From NCBI GenBank assembly GCA_937127435.1, contig CAKZLZ010000042.1:1-37410 (forward strand): 37,410 nt of DNA, in the 5' to 3' direction. The notes under the pieces are model-generated. The model was given only the letters and a program-made list of their open reading frames with translations. It did no database searches and was not told the origin of the DNA. Origin of the DNA: an uncultured Verrucomicrobiota bacterium. Its GTDB lineage: Bacteria; Verrucomicrobiota; Kiritimatiellia; SS1-B-03-39; UBA6053. The position numbers were made by a program, and so were the translations under genes. Shown here piece by piece: positions 32,022-37,410 of the stretch. The first letter of the stretch is position 1, and the number at the start of each line of letters is the position of its first letter.

Positions 32022-32279
32022 TCACTCTTCACTACTTTCTTGATCTTTGTAATATTCTAATGTCGCGGCTGTATTTTTCCAAACGCGTATACAGAAAAAC
32101 AAAAACACGAGCGCTAAAAGCCCATAAACCTGGATCTCCAGGATGCGTTCAGATGCTGAATCTAATTCAGTGTCGGAGGGTCCGAAAATTGCCAATGGAA
32201 TGGCAATCAAAAACAACAATAGAAATGATTCTAAAGCGCAGCCAAAAATAATCAGGATGATTTTAAAAAAGTTTTTCAT
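32022..32279 (-). CDS. Small membrane protein, unknown function
   Basis: An 85-residue protein from the ATG at 32279; an in-frame TTG six codons earlier is less likely. Two transmembrane helices (KIILIIFGCALESFLLLFLI and LLALVFLFFCIRVW) are joined by a short polar loop containing GPSDTELDSASERIL, and the tail is acidic (YYKDQESSEE). No family recognised. The 861-codon gene lies upstream on the same strand. Confidence 0.6.
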   Translation of the reverse strand: MKNFFKIILIIFGCALESFLLLFLIAIPLAIFGPSDTELDSASERILEIQVYGLLALVFLFFCIRVWKNTAATLEYYKDQESSEE

Positions 32280-32365
32280 TAAAGGATCTACCGTCAAAAT
32301 ATGGCGCGGGAAAAAGGAAAAAGTTCAATCCGATAAATAGTGCAGTTTTGATTTAATTCCCCGGC

Positions 32366-34933
32366 CTACTCTTCGACCACACGAAGAAAAAGAAGATCGT
32401 GATCGCCCGCACCGGTCAGCACCTGCGTTGTGCTCAACCCTTGAGACGAAATTCCGGAGGGTCCGGGCACCCAGCCATTTAACTGCGTCGCGGTTTCAAT
32501 CTGATAACGATGTGCAGGTTTTGAACGCCAATCGATTTCAAGGTCAGACCCGGTTTTCAAAAAACGGGTAATTTGCAAGAGGGATTCCCCCATGACATTT
32601 TCTGACATCCAGTCCCGGAGGGCTGTATACTTAAAAGCGTCCTCCAAAGGTTCGTCTATAACTTCCATCGTTCCCCAGGATCCATACTTGCTGAATTGCC
32701 CACACAAAGTAAAATTGGCAAACATCTCAATGCCCTGGGCCCGTAACATGTCGAGGTATTCCTGATAACGCAGATACATTCGGGAATCACGGTTGGCTTC
32801 GTTCAAAACAGCCGTGAGGGTGGCGTCGTTTTGGGCGGCGCCGATTCCTACAAAATGTTGACCGCCTTCGTAGCAAATCAGCGTCATCCCCTGTACATCG
32901 GCGACCGCCTTTTGAGCGGAAATTTGCGCCGCCTGATTCGCAATTTCTGCAATCGAAATCGTATCCACAATCTCATCGATGGTGGGATAAGCCGCGGTAG
33001 TGGGCGGAAGTTCAGCGCTGGTATAATTATGTCCAAAGTAGGGCGCAATGGCCAGGGCATCGGCGAATACAAAGTTGGGATTTACTGCAGGATCATTTAA
33101 AGCTGCCACACGGCTATGGGTAACGCTGACATTGGCGGATTGGGTTGCCAGCACCTTCACCACCCGGGTGGAGGATTCCGCACCATAGGCCGTTTCGAAG
33201 ATCGACCATATCTCAGCAGAACGGCGCGCCACATACTTGTGGCCTGCCTGCCAGCGATCCGCATCCAGCGACAACGCCTCTCCCTGATCCTGTACATATC
33301 CGGTCTGACCGAAACTGCTGTTCCAGGTCTCATTCGAATACTCAACGTAAACCCGCAATGCGGGATCCAAATGATCGCGTAAAAATTCTGCCATTCGGGT
33401 AACATAGTCGTCATCCGCCAGATGCGGAATGCACACCCAGGCATCCGACTGCTGAAGATTTGCCAATAACACAATATATTCTAATGCGACCCCCTGAGAG
33501 CGGGATTGCGTTTGATGATCCGCCCGGGTTCGATCCGCCCAGGCCGAAAGATAGGAGTTATTCGTCCGCCCCCAATCCATAAAACGCAGCACATCAAACC
33601 CTTTGGACCGGTCGAGGAATTGAGGATGAAAAGGCTCGGTTTCGTATGACAATAAAAATTCATCCGGTATGATTCGGAAATTACGCAAATGATCCGGTGA
33701 AGGACCACTCGATAACAATTCAACCGTCACCAGATCCCCCTCTTGAATGGTCAAGGCCTGCGAAGCGGCGCCGGTTGACGTTATATAGCTCCACGGATTC
33801 GCATCCACCCGGAAGCGGAAGTCTCCCAGGCCTTCATAAGAAAGGGTATGCGCACCGGGCTGGTTGCTGACAGCTAAAATCGTATGCACGATTTGCACAG
33901 GGTCGCCCGTGCCGGGATCAAACGGCACCTGGGTCGGCCAACCATTGCTATCAAGAGGAATGGTATAGGACAAACCCGAATCCCAGGCACCCGACTGATC
34001 CGCGTTTCGCGTCATCCAGGGACGCATACGTTTAAACAAATCCTTGAACACCCATGAGAAAGTGTAATCCGTCACACTGTTCAAGTTTGTGCCGACACGC
34101 ATTTCCAAAGGAGGCAACACAGAAAAATTTCCCGTCACTACTTTATGCCCATCCATGACCACCGTGCGTGGATTTCCGAAGCCCTGCACGTCACCACTCC
34201 AACCCGCAAATCGATACCCCGCATCCGGCAGGGCGGATAGTTGAATCACGGTTCCTTGTTCAAACACGGTCGCCGAAGGGATACTCGCCGCAGCCCCCCC
34301 ACTCCCGGAATTTACCGTAAGCATAAAGGTGGGTACCCCGCTGATCAGCTGAAAGCCTGTAATCGAAGCGGAGTGACTGTAACGGCTATTAAACGGAACC
34401 ATGCGAATCTCGAAATTACCACTGATCGCGTCGTAGCCCGTATTGGGAAGAAAGAACGAAAAACTGCGTTCAGAGAAATCCTCCTGCCCCACCTCGGGCG
34501 TGATAAAAACTTCCTGCCCTTCAGCAAAACCACCCACACTGGTGTAGATGGCATACTGCCGGGGCGACCAATATTCAATCCGCTGGGCATCGAAAGTGAC
34601 CTTCACCCCGGCCAGATCCAGGGGAGTCGCATCAACAGATTGGAATGTGCAGGAGAAATAGGCCTCTGCACCTAACGAATCCGCGAGGGTGGAGGGCGTA
34701 GCTCCCGCCACCGTGGAATAGCCTAACGCGTCATCGACCGCCTCGGATTGAATGCCGGGACCACGGTCCCAGCCATGAAACAGAATGGAACTATCCAGTG
34801 TTGAGGTGGCTGTCCAAGGTAGATTTTGCGACGGTGCGGTTCCGGTAAAATCAGATTGAACCAAAGTCACCGGGGCCGCGAGACCACAAAGCGCAAAGGC
34901 AGAACTGAGAAGAAAATAGTAGACTAAACGCAT
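32366..34933 (-). CDS. Secreted TIM-barrel-like glycan-active or glycan-binding protein
   Basis: An 855-residue exported protein from the ATG at 34933 (an in-frame TTG lies six codons upstream). After the signal peptide (MRLVYYFLLSSAFALC, then GLAAP) comes an N-terminal beta-sandwich domain, a Gly-rich bacterial repeat module (~225-275, AGYRFAGWSGDVQG), and a large domain from ~285 with GTNLNSVTDYTFSW, DSNGWPTQVPFDPG, VLRFMDWGRTNNS and VYVEYSNETWNSS. The NE pair in that motif recalls clan GH-A catalytic sites, and this domain is seen in planctomycetes and burkholderias, sometimes labelled cellulose-binding. The C-terminal ~70 residues (DLEIDWRSKPAHRYQIETAT) match a tail module common in verrucomicrobial secreted proteins. 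Activity and substrate are not known. Confidence 0.7.
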   Translation of the reverse strand: MRLVYYFLLSSAFALCGLAAPVTLVQSDFTGTAPSQNLPWTATSTLDSSILFHGWDRGPGIQSEAVDDALGYSTVAGATPSTLADSLGAEAYFSCTFQSVDATPLDLAGVKVTFDAQRIEYWSPRQYAIYTSVGGFAEGQEVFITPEVGQEDFSERSFSFFLPNTGYDAISGNFEIRMVPFNSRYSHSASITGFQLISGVPTFMLTVNSGSGGAAASIPSATVFEQGTVIQLSALPDAGYRFAGWSGDVQGFGNPRTVVMDGHKVVTGNFSVLPPLEMRVGTNLNSVTDYTFSWVFKDLFKRMRPWMTRNADQSGAWDSGLSYTIPLDSNGWPTQVPFDPGTGDPVQIVHTILAVSNQPGAHTLSYEGLGDFRFRVDANPWSYITSTGAASQALTIQEGDLVTVELLSSGPSPDHLRNFRIIPDEFLLSYETEPFHPQFLDRSKGFDVLRFMDWGRTNNSYLSAWADRTRADHQTQSRSQGVALEYIVLLANLQQSDAWVCIPHLADDDYVTRMAEFLRDHLDPALRVYVEYSNETWNSSFGQTGYVQDQGEALSLDADRWQAGHKYVARRSAEIWSIFETAYGAESSTRVVKVLATQSANVSVTHSRVAALNDPAVNPNFVFADALAIAPYFGHNYTSAELPPTTAAYPTIDEIVDTISIAEIANQAAQISAQKAVADVQGMTLICYEGGQHFVGIGAAQNDATLTAVLNEANRDSRMYLRYQEYLDMLRAQGIEMFANFTLCGQFSKYGSWGTMEVIDEPLEDAFKYTALRDWMSENVMGESLLQITRFLKTGSDLEIDWRSKPAHRYQIETATQLNGWVPGPSGISSQGLSTTQVLTGAGDHDLLFLRVVEE

Positions 34934-35205
34934 TTGGAAGAAGCGTGGCAAAAGTGAAGATGGAAAGAGACCAGGAAGGACACGGCACTTTGAACAGGAT
35001 ATAATGAATCTAGAGGTTAAACGAAACGAAAAGTTATATAGTATCGTATAAATATCTAGTCCTAAAAAATTATTTCATATCCACAGCCCCGGATCAGGGC
35101 ATCGCACAAGCCAAGAGAATATGAAAGACTGAGAACCACTCGCCAAACCAGCGAAAAACCACGCACATTCGCCATAAATCGGCACGCATCCATAATATGC
35201 TTAGA
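34934..35205. other. Gene-free stretch upstream of tmRNA
   Basis: AT-rich DNA that should hold the promoter of the minus-strand secreted-protein gene. I see no gene; the 62-codon minus-strand ORF has no family features. No TTGAC-N3-GTCAA site was noticed here. Confidence 0.4.
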
Positions 35206-35233
35206 TTGACAATTCACCAAAAGCCTGTATAAC
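35206..35233 (+). promoter_or_regulatory. tmRNA promoter
   Basis: TTGACA (35206-35211), 16 bases, TATAAC (35228-35233). Transcription should start near 35240, leaving a leader of about 35 bases removed by RNase P. Confidence 0.8.
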
Positions 35234-35274
35234 TTAGCTGTGCTTGGCATCCGGTGATCCAGCTACCTACTTTC

Positions 35275-35630
35275 GGGGGCGACAGGTTTCGACGGGTATG
35301 TTGAAGCGACGACTGCGTGTCGAGGGTCCATTCTGACCTCGCAAATCCCGGAATGGAAAACAAAACAAGTGCCGATGAAAATTACGCACTCGCAGCCTAA
35401 GTAAGGCTACGCGTTCTCCCACTGACTGCCTTCTAGGTGGTGTAGAGCGACGACAGAGGGCTGGAGCCAAAACCGGGCCACCGGGTTGCGGATCGAGATC
35501 AAACAGGCGGCTGGCGTTTGGGTAGCCCGTTTTCAGGCAGCCTGAACGTAAGATTCAAGTGAAGACTACACACGTAGATGTCGGCGTGATTCGTATTCGG
35601 ACGGGGGTTCGATTCCCCCCGCCTCCACCA
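35275..35630 (+). ncRNA. ssrA: Transfer-messenger RNA
   Basis: A one-piece tmRNA of 356 bases. The 5' end GGGGGCG pairs with CGCCTCC before the 3' ACCA, completing the tRNA-like acceptor; the 5' GGTTTCGACGGG and 3' GGTTCGATTCCCCCC segments are the conserved D- and T-arm regions. The tag reading frame ends SADENYALAA at the TAA of 35398-35400 (SADENYALAA encoded at 35368-35397), close to the E. coli tag ANDENYALAA. The exact resume codon is not certain. tmRNA rescues stalled ribosomes with SmpB and marks the nascent chain for degradation. Confidence 0.97.
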
Positions 35631-35693
35631 TTCGATTCGCTCCGCTCGCTCATGGTCTTCGACCATGAATAGAGTGGAGCGAATCGAATGGTG
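35626..35693. repeat. Nested perfect inverted repeat starting in the tmRNA CCA end
   Basis: Outer arms are 35626-35643 and 35676-35693 (18 bases, CACCATTCGATTCGCTCC and its complement); the inner palindrome TCATGGTC-TTC-GACCATGA spans 35650-35668. The left arm includes the last five bases of the tmRNA. It can act as a terminator or 3' processing structure, or mark an attachment site. Confidence 0.8.
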
Positions 35694-35761
35694 CCCTGAG
35701 TAAAGGAGGAACGACTGCATCGAAGGGCAAAAGCTTTAGAAATTTAAAAACCTCCCACACT

Positions 35762-35819
35762 CCCCCCCCCCCCCCCCCCCCCAAAACACCCCCCCCCCCC
35801 CCCCCCCACCCCCCCCCCC
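35762..35819. repeat. Poly-C tract
   Basis: Runs of 21, 19 and 11 cytosines, broken by AAAACA and a single A. Unlike anything else in the window; either an unstable simple-sequence tract or a sequencing/assembly artefact. Minus-strand ORFs through it are poly-Gly artefacts. Confidence 0.8.
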
Positions 35820-35878
35820 TCGCCCGCGCCGCCCCGCCCTCCCCCACGCCCCCTCCCACACTCCTCCTTTCATCAACC

Positions 35879-36163
35879 ATGAACTACCAGGTCTACATCC
35901 TCCTATGCAGGAATGGGGCCTACTACGTGGGGTACACCCGGGATCTGAAACAAAGAGTCCTCCTGCACAACCAAGGCCGGGCAGCGGCCTACACCCGGCA
36001 GCATGGCCCGGTCGAACTCCTCTACTCGGAACCTCACCCCACAGAGAAATCGGCCAGGACAAGAGAACGCCAGATCAAAAAGTGGACCCGTTTAAAAAAA
36101 GAGGCCTTGATCAACGGGGACATTGACCAACTCCATAAGGCCTCCAAACGAAAGCATCCTTAA
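35879..36163 (+). CDS. GIY-YIG nuclease superfamily protein (YhbQ/UPF0213-like)
   Basis: A 94-residue protein with the superfamily core: VYILLCRNGAYYVGYT (YIL...YVG variant of GIY-YIG), the Arg of TRDLKQRVLLHNQG and the Glu of RTRERQIKKW. Stand-alone proteins of this size are thought to be DNA nucleases but roles are mostly unknown. The ATG at 35879 lacks a Shine-Dalgarno sequence and follows a poly-C-rich stretch. It lies between the tmRNA end and the integrase remnant, so it may be part of the inserted material. Confidence 0.85.
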   Translation: MNYQVYILLCRNGAYYVGYTRDLKQRVLLHNQGRAAAYTRQHGPVELLYSEPHPTEKSARTRERQIKKWTRLKKEALINGDIDQLHKASKRKHP

Positions 36164-36300
36164 AACCCAAAGAAACCACAGCAGGATATACTTTCCGGAA
36201 AATCAACTCCCAGGGCTTTGTTTTGGGAGACTCCAGCCACCTTGCAAGGGATCACCCCCACCGATCCCCTCTCCTTTACCCCCTGAATCCCACCGAATCG

Positions 36301-36405
36301 CTATCCTACATCCGTTGTATGCAATGCGACCTGAACCCATTTTGGATCATCTAGAACCCGGTAACGTCCGGAATATTTGATTCCTCGTTTGAATACATGG
36401 CTCAT
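36301..36405 (-). pseudogene. Remnant resembling the N-terminus of a tyrosine recombinase/integrase
   Basis: Starts MSHVFKRGIKYSGRYRV and continues DDPKWVQVALHTTD before a TAG stop after 34 residues. Phage and island integrases commonly begin like this (a basic start, KRG, aromatic-Arg-aromatic, then a ...HTTD turn). The remainder of an integrase is missing and no continuation was seen in other frames. CAGGTGA lies 6 bases before the ATG, and it starts 11 bases after the excisionase-like gene on the same strand, the usual order for xis-int. I read it as a decayed integrase beside the tmRNA attachment site. Confidence 0.5.
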
Positions 36406-36416
36406 AGGTTCACCTG

Positions 36417-36602
36417 TTAGGTTGATTTTAGGTCTGAAAGATAGGTTTCAATATCCGAAGCGTAGAGCCTTGAGGCATTTCCGACCTTAACCGGATGCGG
36501 TAGTTCATCACTTGCAACAGGCTGATAAATACCACGCAGGGAAATACAGAGCCTTTTTGCAGCCTCTTGCAAAGTTATCAAATGGTCCTCTTTCTGAGTC
36601 AT
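36417..36602 (-). CDS. Excisionase/AlpA-like HTH DNA-binding protein
   Basis: A 61-residue protein with a MerR/AlpA-like helix-turn-helix (LITLQEAAKRLCISLRGIY, then a wing with HPVKVGNASRLYASDIETYL). Proteins of this type direct excision of integrated elements or regulate the integrase. The ATG overlaps the TGA of the upstream gene (ATGA), so the two are translationally coupled. Confidence 0.8.
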   Translation of the reverse strand: MTQKEDHLITLQEAAKRLCISLRGIYQPVASDELPHPVKVGNASRLYASDIETYLSDLKST

Positions 36603-37003
36603 CAGAGTACCCCCTCACCACGTAGAGGAATTCCCCGTTTTTTAAGTTCCTTTTTAACCTCACGAATATTTTTCTGCATGAATCCCACGTCATAGTCCTT
36701 TTTGGTAACATTGAAGGCCTCAAGTTTAGATTCTGCACGTTCTATTATCTCTTCCCGCCATGCTTTCACTTCATCACATGGAATGTGGCAAAAAGGGGTT
36801 ATTCGTCTCCCTGAATTTTTTCCAATGGATGTATGGTATAGGAACGCCGTGAGTTTTCCCGCTTTCATTCGCTTGTGAACGGCAGCACGAGTCACACCAG
36901 CCATGGCAGCAACTCCACCCGGTGAAACCAGACCTCCGAATGCCTCACAGAGAAACTCGAAGTAAACTGACAAATCCTCACTTGAGCCGTATTGCTCATA
37001 CAT
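36602..37003 (-). CDS. HTH-domain protein of the inserted element
   Basis: A 133-residue protein from the ATG at 37003, which has AGAGGG upstream; a further ATG at 37042 is in frame without one. A central helix-turn-helix (GGVAAMAGVTRAAVHKRMKA) is followed by a small beta segment (LTAFLYHTSIG) and a basic C-terminal helix (KNIREVKKELKKRG). It looks like a DNA-binding regulator. Coupled to the excisionase-like gene. Confidence 0.65.
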   Translation of the reverse strand: MYEQYGSSEDLSVYFEFLCEAFGGLVSPGGVAAMAGVTRAAVHKRMKAGKLTAFLYHTSIGKNSGRRITPFCHIPCDEVKAWREEIIERAESKLEAFNVTKKDYDVGFMQKNIREVKKELKKRGIPLRGEGVL

Positions 37004-37405
37004 TCGAGTACCCTCTATCTTCTCACCCACAACGGGGAGCATTTCTAGGGAACATCAACGTGAAAGGAGCCTGTATCTTGATTTTGCTTTAACATTGATG
37101 ATGTTAATTATACTAGTATACGTATCATCAACCATAAAAAAAAAATTATTTGCTCTGAAAATCTTAACATTGTCTATAGTGTAATTTATCAGTTGTTTAA
37201 ATTCGTATAAATAAAATTGGATACGGAAAGAAAATCAGAAATAACACCATACTTTTTCATAAATTTAATTTATAAGGTCTAGGTTGGAATACAACAAACG
37301 CAAACCGTAACTCAGCAGCTTGCATTTACATGCAACTAGTACCATGTAACATTTGATATTTCGCATTATTTGTGTTAGGATCTGGCAACCCAAAAGGAGG
37401 TTGTC
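37004..37405. other. AT-rich intergenic region with an inverted repeat
   Basis: Contains TTGATGAT ... ATCATCAA (37095-37131) around a TACTAGTATA palindrome, a possible operator for the divergent genes. Base composition is much more AT-rich than in the rest of the window, consistent with imported DNA. Confidence 0.4.
37353..37381 (+). promoter_or_regulatory. Likely promoter of the gene at the right edge
   Basis: TTGATA (37353-37358), 17 bases, TAGGAT (37376-37381), followed by AAAGGAGG just before the ATG at 37406. Confidence 0.5.
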
Positions 37406-37410
37406 ATGGC
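37406..37410 (+). CDS. Start of a gene cut by the window edge
   Basis: Only ATGGC is visible, but it follows a strong Shine-Dalgarno sequence (AAAGGAGG, 5 bases upstream) and a promoter-like pair, so a gene begins here. Nothing can be said of its product. Confidence 0.6.

Noticed and set aside
35499..35720. Minus-strand ORF containing WWRRGESNPRP
   Set aside because: It is the reverse complement of the tmRNA 3' end, a familiar false protein.
35650..36062. Gly-rich minus-strand ORFs over the poly-C tract
   Set aside because: Translation of homopolymer runs; no start signals and overlapping the GIY-YIG gene.

Overview
The window looks like a chromosomal segment of a PVC-superphylum bacterium, most likely Verrucomicrobiota of the marine Opitutae type, with Lentisphaerota or Kiritimatiellota as alternatives. 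The evidence is two PEP-CTERM proteins, two pseudopilins of the H-X9-DG class, glycan-active secreted enzymes, a GntR-type regulator fused to a sugar-binding-protein fold, and palindromic intergenic repeats that read as proline- and arginine-rich nonsense ORFs. No database search was possible; family calls rest on motifs visible in the translations.

Left third (1-14,290): a glycan-utilisation and surface locus. It holds the 3' part of a GH2 glycosidase, a PEP-CTERM protein on each side of the GntR/solute-binding regulator, an unknown membrane protein, two paralogous H-X9-DG pseudopilins flanking a small carbohydrate-binding-like secreted protein, a GH94-type phosphorylase and a multidomain beta-helix protein. 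The most interesting observation is a near-palindrome, TTGAC-N3-GTCAA, found six times (2308, 4176, 5656, 7809, 8850, 14275), each just upstream of one of these genes or transcription units and overlapping likely promoter elements. I infer a local regulon, with the 2745-4151 regulator as the natural candidate to bind these sites.

Middle (14,600-23,040): two small membrane proteins, then a tightly packed minus-strand operon: gloB-like hydrolase, GlmU C-terminal-like left-handed beta-helix protein, glmM, a secreted protein rich in WP/FP motifs, then mlaE, mlaF and mlaD. The last four junctions share bases between stop and start codons. It links amino-sugar and cell-wall precursor supply to envelope lipid transport.

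Right-middle (23,200-34,950): a SNF2-family helicase with a SWIM zinc-finger partner, a secreted protein, a YjdM/PhnA-like zinc-ribbon protein, cysS, a 45-residue lipoprotein followed by a coiled-coil membrane protein, two small membrane proteins (one only 38 residues), and an 861-codon secreted TIM-barrel-like glycan-binding protein. Repeats lie between these genes: 71-bp and 34-bp tandem arrays and a dispersed palindromic element present twice.

Right end (34,950-37,410): a complete tmRNA gene with a clear promoter, a nested inverted repeat starting inside its CCA end, a poly-C tract, a GIY-YIG protein, and then what looks like the edge of an integrated element: a 34-residue remnant resembling an integrase N-terminus, an excisionase-like HTH protein, a second HTH protein translationally coupled to it, and the first codons of another gene.
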